From positions 1,774,501-1,838,500 of the forward strand of contig OZ025282.1 of the NCBI GenBank assembly GCA_964019165.1: 64,000 nucleotides of DNA, written 5' to 3'. The notes under the pieces were generated by a model that had not been told where the DNA came from, made no database searches, and was given only the letters and a program-made list of their open reading frames with translations. Position 1 is the first letter of the stretch. The number at the start of each line of letters is the position of its first letter. The position numbers and the translations under genes are program-made. Below are positions 26,001 to 37,000 of the stretch, one piece after another. This DNA comes from Mastigias papua (Eukaryota > Cnidaria > Scyphozoa > Rhizostomeae > Mastigiidae).

Positions 26001-29000
26001 ATATATATAGATTTAAGTCAGAAATGATGCGAAAAAACACGAAAATTGATTTCAATTTGTAAGACATGTTTCGGATTTACTCAAATCCATCGTCAGTTAC
26101 TGAAATTAAAAATGAATACTAATAGAAATTACGTTGTAAAGTCAATAGAAGATCAAGCGAAAAAACTATTCGAAAAAAGAAGAGAACAAGAACCGTTACA
26201 CAAGAGTTAGAAAGCTAATGAGAAATTATAGTGCTGAACCTGTTTATTAAGGCTGGGTCCCTCCCACATAATATGCAGAGCCTCTTTAATCTTCAGCTGA
26301 TAGTGTGTTCTAGCTGAATCTATAACTTTAAAACAGGTCTCATTACAAGCATTTTTACAGGCATCAGAACTTTGGAGATGTTTAAATATATGAGAATTCT
26401 TATCTGAGAAAAGATGCTCACGAACACGAGTTGATATGTGTCGGGATGTTTCACCAACATATACGGAATTACATTCCGCACAAGTAAATTTATAGACAAC
26501 ACAAGAACGTAGCGATCTAGGCACAAAGTCTTTTACCCTGATTAAGTTTTTAATCTTAAAGGAAGAAAATACTAGTTTAATCTTTAAATTATTGCAATAT
26601 GTTTTGATCAATGTACGGAGTTTTCGTTGAGCAAAATTGGAAAAGGGAAGATATGGTAGCCTAAAATAGAATGTGTCATTGTTATCAGATAATGCAGAAG
26701 TATTATTTTTATCAAGATATGTACTAACTACTTTATTTATTAAATGTTCAGGAAATTGATTCTTTTTAAATATATGTGTCAACTTTTTGACATCCTTATT
26801 AAAGGAAAGAAGAGAATTGTTGATTTTGTAAGCTCTATCCACCAAAGTGCGAATAAGCCCAACTTAAACAACGAAAAAGAAGTAAAGCTGAAGAAGTTAG
26901 TAAGTAATCCAGTGAAAGTCTTTTTATGATACATTGAAGTTTTGATACAAGACGGATCGTTATTATCAATGCAGACATCAAGGAAAGCCAAAATCTTATT
27001 AACTTGCTTTTCCATCGTAAATTTGATATTGGGATGCTGTGTGTTAAGAAATTCAAAAAATATAGATTAAATAGTGGATATATAGATTTATATAAATGAC
27101 TCAATTTTGTTCATTTTACCTTAAGCAATCGTAACGTCTTCATACAGAGGTCGTAATCAAAGTTACGATATGCCGCTTTTGTCATGTCGTAAATTAGTAC
27201 TATACCATTTCGCTGTGCATCGGTACTGCAACAACAAACATTTTGAGGTAAACAAAGGAAAACTGAAGGAAAACATAGATCACACTTCCTATGTAGTGAG
27301 AAATGTATACATTAGTGCTGAAAATATAAAAATAATGCATAAAGTGTACATAATAGCGATTACTTCCCCCTTCTGTACTAGAATATCTATGTAGACATAG
27401 AGATATACATACTATATATAAAGTATACTATACATATCAGATTTATATAAATACTTTATGTGTATGTAATATACATACATTTATTTATAGATTTATTTAT
27501 ATGATATATATATTTATATATTTACTTATAAGAAGTCACGGCTTCTCACTTATCAGCTAAGACAAGTCTTTGTACAAAAGCATGTCATGCCAAAAAATTT
27601 TGCACTTAATGCATGCTAGTATTATTATATATCACTATTGTTATAATATGTACTACTTAATATATATATATCTTTTGTATGTGCAATAAACTACGGACTA
27701 CCCTGGATCTCCTTATTTACAAATTACCATAGATTCTTAATACCATTCTTACTCCTTACAATTAAACATACATGTACTGTATTTCATTTTATTTCAAATG
27801 CTAGTTTTTGTGTTACTAGGCAAGCCAAATACAAGTTACTTTATTTTAGTGAGATTTCTATTTATAGTGTTAGAATATGAATAAAAGAATGAAGTGTAAA
27901 AAATATATATCTATATGTACAGATATATAAATATCTATATATCTATACAAATATGTATACAAACTCTGCATAAAGTCCGTAGCATATATAAATATATAAT
28001 ATATATGTATATATATGAATATATACATTTATATATATACATATATATTATCTATCTACTTATTTATTTTTATGTATACAGAGTCAAATTTGCTCTACAT
28101 CCACACACAAAGTATGGACAAATTCAAGACATGATATTCCAAAGTTAAAAACACTGAAAAATGTTCACATAAATCTTAATGTGCACTTCCCACAATTTTT
28201 GAAAAAATGCCAACACTATAAAAATAACATGATTGAAATATATTCAAATGTAGATCAGATCAAACCTACAAAGAAATTAACTCATTTAGTTGGAATATCA
28301 ATGACTTCAGGACTGCTTGATGTGTAGTCTTTTTGGGGAAATGGAGTTTCTCAGTAAACAAACAAACTCTAGCACCAGTAAGATCCTTTCCGGCCTAGAT
28401 AGAGAAGTACAGGAATGAATCAATAACCTTAAAAAATATGAGTTATTGTCATTATTAACAAAATATAGAGACCATAATAAGTACTGTACTTGTTGTTTAT
28501 TATAGCATGCTTACCAAAGATCACATGGTTTATTTCTAACATAATACAGCAATGATGTTTGCAATGAAAATGGCCAATAAGAAAGGAAAATGAAAATGAA
28601 TTCCCAATGGGGAATATTCTGACAATAGTCACTGTACATATTATCTCTAAATATTTTCAGACAAGAGTTAAATCTTTACTACTGGATACTTTGCCAATAT
28701 CATTTCAAATCTTATAACAACATATAAGACATTTAGAATGCTAAAACAAAAAAAACAATGTCTAAACCAGAATGTACTTCAATGATTTAGACATCTCTCA
28801 ACAATGCTTATGCAATAGCTCAACAGTAACTTTCTTAGTAAATATATACATATTTTCAAAGCTTAATTATTGTATTAAATCTCTGGTGGACTTACCAATA
28901 CTGTGAATTTTCCAGACAATAATTCAAATGAAATCTGTTCTTGAAATGGATTTAAAACCTTCAGGTCAAACTTGTCACAAACAACCTGGAGAAAAGATGA

Positions 29001-29914
29001 GATTAACAATGATACAAAGATATAAGTTCATATATTTTAGTTGCTTGCTTATTTACAGCAAAGTAAAGAATCAAAGATAAATCTGATAGAACAAAACATA
29101 CCAAATAAGATTTGTAGAGTTCTATTGCCCTATCAATATCAAACTTGCGAGCCATAAGAAATTTGATAGCTGTTTCATTGTTGGTTGTGTCCCCATTCTG
29201 TTCACCTTTAATACCACTGACTATGGACAAAAACTGATCAACTGCCTAAAATAAACCAGAAAATGAGGAATATAAGAGAAAGTGATAGTCTGATTCTTTC
29301 AACTAAGAATGTGTGTTGCTGACTCAGGCAAGTGGAAGGAATATAATAATAGAATTCTAGTATATCTTTTAAAATCATATAGTGCTGTACACATAGCTAT
29401 GTAAGAGAATAGGACTTTCGCATAAATAAGTGTATCCATTTATATCTACATTCCTTTGAAGCCACCAGTCAGCACTTCCGACTGCTCACTGCAGAGGAAT
29501 GTAGATGTAAATAGCTTTAGGAGTCGATTCCACCACTACTGGAGAGGAATCCATTTTTCACTATAAATAAACAGTTCTTAATAAGGTGCTAGGTACCCTT
29601 CATGTCCCAACGTCTTACTGTCCCATCGTCATAAAATCTGCATGAACGTATTGCTACAATTCCCTTCGCTGACATATTTACAGAACAGCAAACTAACAAC
29701 ATAGATCATTATTTATTTCACTTTCTGTTTCCTGAAAACACTGCAGTCAAACACCAGCATCCAACTTATTATTCAGCTTGTAACAAGCATTGTGACATCA
29801 TTTAGCAGTGAGGTTCATTCATTTTATAATACAAAACTGGCTTGAGCTTACCTTCAATTCATCTTCAGTGTATTGTTCCTCTTCAATCTCAACTACGTTT
29901 CCTTGACCCGCCAT
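13633..29914 (-). CDS. PTPN9: PTPN9/MEG2-like protein tyrosine phosphatase, 13 exons
   Basis: Coding exons (minus strand): 29914-29852, 29245-29102, 28985-28896, 28394-28282, 27225-27120, 25168-25058, 24597-24467, 23484-23236, 22783-22693, 22029-21960, 21594-21516, 20677-20530, 14130-13633. They join in frame to 630 residues (human PTPN9 is about 593). The CRAL-TRIO/Sec14 lipid-binding domain covers roughly residues 20-250 (LMARKFDIDRAIELYKSY, NGIVLIYDM, APLWFRA, LHLGGTCEHDHD). The PTP domain covers roughly 305-610: pTyr-loop KNRY at 343-346, WPD loop at 480-482 and signature VHCSAGIGRTG with catalytic Cys541 and Arg547. Known members bind phosphoinositides on secretory vesicles and dephosphorylate fusion factors such as NSF. 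An unusual insert of about 25 residues lies between the WPD loop and the Cys loop. The 23484 acceptor is the least certain splice site. Intron 5 carries a Penelope-like fragment, and intron 12 (6.4 kb) is rich in microsatellites. Confidence 0.93.
14165..14345. repeat. (ATC)n/(ATT)n trinucleotide array
   Basis: Interrupted atc/att repeats in the last intron of the PTPN9-like gene, starting 35 bp upstream of the final exon. Methionine- or isoleucine-rich frames across it are artefacts of the repeat. Confidence 0.95.
16900..17010. repeat. (ATC)n trinucleotide array
   Basis: Imperfect atc repeats with caccatcatc interruptions in the last intron of the PTPN9-like gene. G-rich cttattc text at 16540-16800 next to it resembles termini of degraded inverted-repeat elements, but I could not delimit one. 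Confidence 0.9.
17701..18080. repeat. (GAT)n array with higher-order units
   Basis: About 380 bp of gat repeats broken regularly by gacagt and gggg variants. Between roughly 17860 and 17955 a 36-base unit (gacagtgatgatgatggg plus six gat) recurs in tandem. The array lies in the last intron of the PTPN9-like gene and is not coding: all three frames of each strand stay open only because of the repeat. Confidence 0.95.
19977..20055. repeat. (CAAT)n tetranucleotide array
   Basis: Imperfect caat repeats with ccaat and ataaat variants, intronic in the PTPN9-like gene. Confidence 0.9.
24180..24325 (+). mobile_element. Possible LINE 3'-end remnant
   Basis: A short open stretch (24203-24322) reads MDIRELPKINNFKRQLKMHV and ends in a stop. 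This resembles the FK-QLK tail found at the C-terminus of many LINE ORF2 proteins. It is followed about 120 bp later by an ATA-type simple tail. It lies in an intron of the PTPN9-like gene and is too short for firm assignment. Confidence 0.35.
25256..25356. repeat. Direct duplication, two copies of about 45 bp
   Basis: The stretch gactaggcca...aatgatgtcaag...ctgattcaacaattat occurs at about 25257-25300 and again at 25313-25356 with a few differences. It lies in intron 5 of the PTPN9-like gene, 88 bp upstream of exon 6. No function is implied. Confidence 0.8.
26045..26107 (-). ncRNA. Minimal type I hammerhead ribozyme core
   Basis: Read on the minus strand: CTGACGA (26096-26090, conserved box CUGANGA), one extra base, stem II GGATTT/AAATCC with loop GAGT (26088-26073), GAAA (26072-26069), a two-base-pair stem III formed by A-C and G-U around a two-base loop, and the cleavage base C at 26063. 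Stem I is GTAA (26100-26097) with TTAC (26062-26059), extended past an internal loop by ATTTC with GAAAT. This very short stem III is the form described for Penelope-like elements. The ribozyme would be transcribed in the sense strand of intron 5 of the PTPN9-like gene. Self-cleavage is inferred from the fold. Confidence 0.8.
26207..27050 (-). pseudogene. Penelope-like RT C-terminus plus GIY-YIG endonuclease, frameshifted
   Basis: The upstream part reads NTQHPNIKFTMEKQVNKILAF followed by FLDVCIDNNDP, typical of the last part of Penelope reverse transcriptases. A one-base frameshift near 26855 separates it from the downstream frame (26845-26207, 212 residues), which starts TLVDRAYKINNS. The downstream frame carries a short Cys motif (CVVYKFTCAECNSVYVG) in which VYVG replaces the YIG part of GIY-YIG, then GETSRHISTRVREH and a distal Glu in KEALHI. 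The endonuclease would nick target DNA during insertion. The N-terminal reverse transcriptase core is absent, so this copy is dead. Confidence 0.85.
27400..28080. repeat. AT-rich low-complexity tract
   Basis: Long runs of ata/tat text in intron 4 of the PTPN9-like gene, densest at 27400-27530 and 27900-28080. No gene or defined element is visible within it. Confidence 0.7.
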
Positions 29915-29956
29915 GTTCAAAACATAATTGCCTCTGTTTTAAAACGAGATGATAAA

Positions 29957-30317
29957 ATGGCAGGCGGAAATAAAGTCAATGGTCTACAGGCTATACCCTT
30001 CGTAAAACTGTCATGGGGGCTAGATAGCACAGAAAAACTGTCTATCCCTTTTTCAGCTTCTTGAACATTCCATAACAAGTGGGTGTGATGATGTTGTCAT
30101 ACCAAGACATTTTTCATTTAGCCGACATTGTATTGTCTTATCTGAAGAAAGGCACCCACAGCCCCTTAAGGCTAAACTGTAACAAGCTGTGACAAACAAA
30201 GATGTGAAAAAGCTGAACCTCAAAAAGATAGCAGCCTTGCCTACTGAAGGAGATCTCCATAAGTTAGAATCCCTCTTGGATCGACAGACAATGAACATTT
30301 TCAAAAGTTCTTTATGA
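29957..30317 (+). pseudogene. Unidentified coding-like remnant divergent from PTPN9
   Basis: An ATG at 29957, only 42 bp from the PTPN9-like start on the other strand, opens a 35-residue frame (MAGGNKVNGLQAIPFVKL...). After a frame change near 30055 a second frame (30057-30317) reads LLEHSITSGCDDVVIPRHFS, then after a single TAA reads KDVKKLNLKKIAALPTEGDL and ends in a stop. The amino-acid text looks protein-like and the frame junction falls at a cttttttcag acceptor-like site. I recognise no family. It may be a broken gene, a retrocopy, or part of a real divergent gene whose other exons I missed. Confidence 0.3.
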
Positions 30318-31066
30318 ATAAATCGACTTACAAAATAGGAATTCAAAAACTGAAAATATTTTTACACTCTTTTTAAAAGTATTAGCTAAAATGACTTCGC
30401 AAAAATCTGGAAAATCAAAGCCACCAGTAAACAATTCAATTATCTTTAATTATAGCTCATAAACAACCAATCAAATATGAAATTACTTACATTCTACAAA
30501 GCTAAAACAAAGAAAAAACCTATTGTAGTCCCAATGCGTCATTAGTAACATCTGCTGTAACTAATTTGGCTTATTCTCAACTTGAATGTCACTCCGGTAG
30601 TTTGCCATTTCTAATGATGAAGGATTTTTCTCCTCTTTTTGTCGCCACAGTTAAACAACTGACATAATTTAAACTTTTCACAAGCAACCGTATAATGGGT
30701 CCAAAAGAACTCCATTTTGGAGAGTCCAAAAACCACTCAATTTTGGAGAGTACGTCTCTCTCTTCTCCAAAAGTATGGCATTGAAATGTATAAATTTACA
30801 ATGATGCCTTTGTTTACCAAATAGAATATGGCATTGCTCTGAGGATTTAGACACAAAATGAGGTGTCAATACCCTTATGGGACGATTTGTTGAACCTGGT
30901 TCTAAAGTGTATCATAATATCTTCTGTTACTGACAAGCTGCAGATACCATTATATCCTGTACATCATATTCTACTGTAATTAAAATAGGTTCTCTTGCAT
31001 CATAGTTTACTCAGAATTTTCATGACAGGCACACACCATTGCTGCTTAGACAGAAGCAATGATGAT
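30318..31066. other. Spacer between PTPN9-like and Brambleberry-like genes
   Basis: No gene seen. It must contain the 3' untranslated region of the Brambleberry-like gene (minus strand, stop at 31067) and upstream sequence of the PTPN9-like gene. Two short direct copies of ttttggagagt lie near 30715-30752. Confidence 0.4.
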
Positions 31067-34000
31067 TCAGTAGAATGATGACGAATCTAGATTCGAATTG
31101 TCAAGGTACGAATTGTACGAATTCTGATGACGTGCACATGAGGTGCTGCCTCGTTTGCAAAACAGCTTGCAACGTTGTCCATTCCGTGTTAACGAACCGC
31201 ATCGCCTTTGGGTGCCACTAAGTGATAAACTGTGCATCCGATCATCAGAACTGTTTAATGCTGATTTGTGAGGTGTAGATGTTACTACTTGGCTCTTTGA
31301 CGCTAGAAATGTGAATAGTGAGCAAACTCAAGCAAAAATGCATAAACGGTGGTCATTTTGAAATACACGTTGTTTTTTTATAAGAAAATGAGGCTCAAAT
31401 GGCCAAAATCTTAAGAAAATCCTAAGAAAATCACAAGGCTCAAGTTCAAGAAAATGCTAAGAAAATCACAGTTTATCTTCTTTACATGCCAGAAATTGAT
31501 ATTGGCTCATTTTTGCAAACTCTCGTTAAAAAAATCGAGACTAATTGTGGCCCAACAAATACAGAGTAGCCTCTTTTAGCCATTTTATTCCTGCAAAAGT
31601 TAAGAAAGTCTTAAGAAAATCTCAGCCTCAAATTCGTGAAAAGTTAAGAAAATTGAGCCTCAGGAAAAAAGTGTTTTTCTTATAAAAAACAAACGTGTAC
31701 AATATCTCGCGAAATGCCTGATTATGGATTGGTGACCGATAAGGAACATAATAAAACTGACGTTTAGAATATATGTAGCCATACTTTCAAGCAGTAGTTG
31801 CACTAGGGTAGGGATGGTATAAATTTAAGTTTTACGATTTAAATAGTTTGCATTGCGCCTATCATCCTTTGATTTGTTTACAAAAAGGGCGTCACTATGA
31901 ATGCACAGATATGCACTATGAAAATCTTGAATAACCTGGAGTAAATGCTCTCTATTGAAAATGCTCTCTATTGAATATAAACAGTTTTCAGTTTGTAATA
32001 CGTTATCACAATGCTCCTATAGACAACACATACAGCATGGACCCTTGTAATGTTTGCAATCCATGGTCTTTCATGTAGACTATTTTAAACAAAGAAATCA
32101 ACAAGTACTTACTACATTGCTCTTCATCACTAACAGTCAAGTCTTCGCAACCTTTATCCTCCTTTTCTCCGTCCGCTACGTCGCTTTTCCACTGCTGCTC
32201 CCCGTTAGTCTTAGGCCATATCACTGTAATGACTTTAATTAACATCTGTCTAACAGTTGTTGCTGCCTTATCTGTTGCAAATGCCAAACTTGATGACAAA
32301 TGACGTTTGTTGTATGCAAACGACATGATCCAGGACACTGCAATAAAAGTATTACACATCTACAGTTAAAAACGAAATAGATAATGGAAAAGTAATCGAT
32401 GGACTATAGATTGTAAGCTTCATTCTTTTATCGCCCAGATTATTCGGTAATATGAGCAATCAGCTATCAAGGAATAAACTAAGTAAAAATTATGCATGGA
32501 AATTGGGGTAGCTTTTCCCACTTATCTCCCTTGTTTCAGCTTAGAGAAGAAACTACTATGCTTTCTATCCTGTAACTTTGGAAAAGACCTCTAGAGAGGT
32601 CATGGCATCAAATGACCTTGTGCTTTTCTGCTTGCATCGTTGTTCTTATTAGAAACAAAGAATCATGTGAAAGTTTTCTTACACAGTTATCTCTAGTTCC
32701 TTTTGATGACTCATCTGCATCCTGTTTGCAAGTAGGAAATTATTTGGGTAACACTCAAGCTATGCACCTACGAGTCAGCTTGGTATCAGGATAGAGTTTG
32801 AATCACGAGATATTTTTATCCTTTGGTGCATAATTTTGTTCAGAAACACGCAAAACTGCCTTCGGAATGCGCTGCTCTGTACTCCTCCTTACTTTTGTTG
32901 AGTGCCCTAGCTAGTTCAAATGATCGCGTAAAAAACTAATCTATATTGTTCTGACTTGTAAGAAATTGCCAAATTTGAAGTTAGCTATTCTTTGTGTAAG
33001 AGAAGACTTGATCCAACCAAGAGTTTTAGACTTAAATAATGCCCATTAGTGTCATCGCAATACCATAGCAAGTCTCATATACTTTACGCATAAGACAAAA
33101 GCTGCAAAGGCCGGACTCTAAAAATGAAATGCTTACAGATCCAAAATACTATATATGTGGGTGTGGTCTTTTGAATTAACTAAAGGGCATGGCAGCAGAA
33201 ACTGAGAACTAACAAGTTATCTAGAAGATAAAGTAATGATAAAAATTTGTAAACCATAATAGGTATATCATTAACACACATGTTAATTTATGTTAATTTT
33301 GATGGCCTACTTTCAATAAGTAGATATGCCCTATTCTACAACTCCACAAGTGGAGTCAGATGCATATTTATTTTCGGCTCTGCCAAAGCCTGAATATTCA
33401 CTTAATATGTTGTCAGTTTGTAAGTTACTTTAAATTACTGTCCATCAAAGTATGTAATATCTGTTGGATTTCTGATCAATTCTTCAACACCTTCAAAGAA
33501 CTAAGAACTGTTTTACATCCACTCACCTAAATAGGTTAATATAATAACGACAAACATCTCCTTGTGCGTGAAGTGTTGCTTCTCTTGTAAGGCAAATACA
33601 CAATTCGTAGGCAACAAAATGAAAAGTGTCGTTCTTGATAGGATAGGAGAACCACACGACAGCATAACCAGCAATGTAAGTGAGAATTGTACAATGTGCC
33701 CAAAAAGTATTGATATTACTGACACTTTGTCTCTGGTGCCACCAACAGCATCATTTATCCACTTCATTTGGCTGTGAAAAGTTTCTTCAAAGTTGACGAT
33801 CATCTATTAGTATAAAATATAAATTGTACTCCTTTGACAAAATCCGTTTGATTTGCCGTTAGGTAAGTTATGGTATGTCTCGTCAGAAGTCCTGGGACAC
33901 TTTGCACTTTTTTTATTCTGCGCTTAACATTTACCTCCTCTTCCCCCTTAACAATATTCTTGGAAGAGATACAAGTAACAATAGACAGCTATTCCTTGAG

Positions 34001-37000
34001 CAACAGCTTCAAGTTTGTCATAGACAAGAAAACAGTGTTCCAGAGGTGATGGGGGTGCGTGTAGGACGCATGGATGATAAGGAATAAGGCTTATTCAGTT
34101 TGATATCTTCAACTGCCATAAGTTTACGTATGCAACAACATAACAATATTATCATTGGGTATGGAAGACGATTTTTATCGATATGAATAAAGTGAAGTAA
34201 TAAAGATTGGTTAGCCATAAGATATTTACCTCACTGATGAAGTTGATTGTTTGCTGAATGTCTTGAACATTATCAATAATTCTGCTATGACGATCTTCAA
34301 TGCTTGCATAGTGACTGTCCATTTTCCCAACAGCTTTGTCTGTTACATAAAACAGATAGGTTGCACTGTTAGAAAGATGTGGGATATTGCTGTTCTATTA
34401 ATAAGATGTGGACTATTGCTGTTGTATACACAGTTTTATTTCACTTGAGGCTTCTTTCTCTATTAGTTTATCTATTCAGAGAGCGCCTCCTTAATCAATA
34501 TATTGTATACACAGAGAGCTCCTCCTTAATCAATCTATTGTATACTCAATGTTGCAGTGTTATTAGTGTTTTAGTTTGCATTAGCTCTGACAAAACCCCT
34601 GCATTTGATATGTCTGAACGTTAGAAGGAGCTGATGACTTTGTACGAACTAAACCCTAAGGCGATTAGGATTGTTGATAATGAGGACTTGCCTAGCTTTT
34701 CGAGCACATCTTTTGCACGTGTCTGTATTGCCTGCACCTGTATTAACAGTTCTCTTTCGCTGTTCGTTCGTGTTTTATGTTGTCTTTGGATAGCACCGGC
34801 TATTTCCTCTAGAATAAGAGACATCTGGCAATGAAGACTAGCGTTCACAAAGTCGCTGTGCGATATTAGCATTCCTCCCTAAAATCATTTTCAGACCCAT
34901 TGAAGAAACATATAACCTAAATAAGAACATTTTTTAATGTTTGAATAAATTTGACAACGATATTGAGACAAGATAAAAACATCGCTTAATAAATATTTGA
35001 ATGCTAGGTATTGATTAACTAATTTCTAGAAACAGTACGCTCTTACTTGTAAAGAGAAATTTTCGTTGGCTTATTAAGAAGGAGAAAGCTTTTATTCTGA
35101 TGGGATACGGTTTCTTGTGTTGTCCGCATGATGTCTACCTTTCTTACACAGATTTAAGCGAAATGCAACCATAGATATATTAACTTATGCGTCCTAATGC
35201 TTGAAATGTGACTAGTTATGTCAGATAACAATTTGTTGTATTGTCATAACAACATGACATGACTTATTTTTTGCAACAGAACTAGTAACCAATATATGAA
35301 ATGGTGAATAGAAAATCTAAAGACTGGATAGGGAACGGTAGCTCCAACGTACACAAACACACATCGACAATATATGGGCATTCAATGTTATTGAACAATT
35401 CATTCAAATGCAGGGCAACTGTTTGATGTTTACGTTCAGTAATGGCACCCCATTCGTGCGTTACACCTGAATTCTCTTAGAGAAGAATCGTGAAAATACA
35501 GGAGAAACCAGCATAAAATATGTTGGTCTAGGGCAAAAAGGCTTCTATAGATGAAATATGAATAAAACTTTAAGGCAGTGGTCCTTAATAAATAACCCTT
35601 CTTGCTCAGTAAGCATTGAGAAATGTTCTTCTTAGCTTAAAAGAAAACTTTCTGCCTTCTTGTTGAACCAGTTAAAGCCAACTTTTAGCACGTTGTTTTA
35701 TATAGCAACCTGAAAATTTAAGTTAGGTTCGTATTTAAATGGACAATGACATTGGAGTTTGCTGGGTAGAAGCTCTCAAAGTTGTGGTTCTGTTATGCGT
35801 GGTTTTGCTCTGTTACTCAGATCAATAGTATATGCAACGTTCTCAGCTTAAATTGAAACAACCTACCCAAGTCTTTTCTAACTTCTGTACTATGTTTCTT
35901 TATCTCATTCTGCCTACTCTCGATAACCTGCTTTTCTTGTGAGAGTTTATCAATATTCTCCTTAATAGCCTCCTTAAGAGAACTCTGTTGTGCACCCAGT
36001 TCTGTTTGTACTTTTATGGCCTCCTCACTACCTTCAACAACTTGGTTGAAAGTTTCCGAAGTTTTGTTTCTTAAGTCCTTCTGACTTTCCTGATGAAAGC
36101 AAGTAGAGAATCGAAGAGTTCATGACTGCCATGGGGAAATCAATTACATTATGAATGGACGTTGTATCTAGCTAAATAAACAATTTATTCAAGGTGCTAA
36201 ACGCAGAAAAACCGCTTTGAACAACAAGCATAATTGGAAATGAAATGACAGATTCTTATGTTGACACTCGTCAGAGCAATCAGTGTCAGCAAGTGTTTAG
36301 AGTGATTCTCAAAACACACATCCTCTCAGGACACTTTAATATACTAGCTATTGCGAGAATCTCCGTAGGTGCAATGCTTTCCCAGTGGTAGCCGGCAAGA
36401 TCAAAGAATTTCTCTAGCTGTTTAGGCTCACTCAAAAACTTTTTCAAATAGAGAAGTACATACTCTTTATGGTCATTCTAGCATTATGTAAAAATTTAGT
36501 GTGATTTTATCACTGTGCATGTGAAACGTGTTTGACAAATTTCTACCAATCTGTCTTCAGGGTGTGGCCGCAAAGTTTTTCTCCATTTTTATGGACCTTT
36601 AGAGAAATCCCCCCCCCCGTTATTGGAAACTCCTCAAAAAATTAAATCGTCAAACAAAAATTACTGCATGCTTCCATGGCACCCTCTGGCATCTATCTTG
36701 AGACATACCTCTCTCCCTCCGTGAGTACGTAGTAAATGAATGACCCCATATCTGATTAGTAATTGGCTCATTACTTTTGCAGAGTGCCTACTACCCTTTC
36801 TCCCAATGCTACTATAATGCTACTTGAGCCACTCAGTGTATGGCCATGAAGTACTGCACCAAATGGCCTACAACTTTATTACGTATACAATTGTATATAT
36901 TAATCTAGCTATAGATATCGATATAAAATAGGCTGATCAAACGAAAAATAAAAGACAAAATAAATAAACTATATGTAAAATTGCCTTACTAGTAAGTTCT

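Larger units (their letters stand above)
26043..27065 (-). mobile_element. 5'-truncated Penelope-like element with terminal hammerhead
   Basis: Minus-strand remnant of a Penelope-like retroelement: the end of the reverse transcriptase, then a GIY-YIG endonuclease, then a 3' region holding a hammerhead ribozyme core. The 5' part is missing (coding similarity fades near 27065, close to exon 5 of the host gene). It sits in intron 5 of the PTPN9-like gene in the same orientation as the gene. Penelope-like elements usually insert as 5'-truncated copies and carry hammerhead motifs in their terminal repeats, so the layout fits the family. The exact 3' boundary was not determined. Confidence 0.85.

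Noticed and set aside
33513..33803. Reading exon 7 of the Brambleberry-like gene as a stand-alone 96-residue protein
   Set aside because: It is bounded by a good acceptor and a GTGAGT donor and joins in frame to exons on both sides; the terminal GEWM is intron translation.
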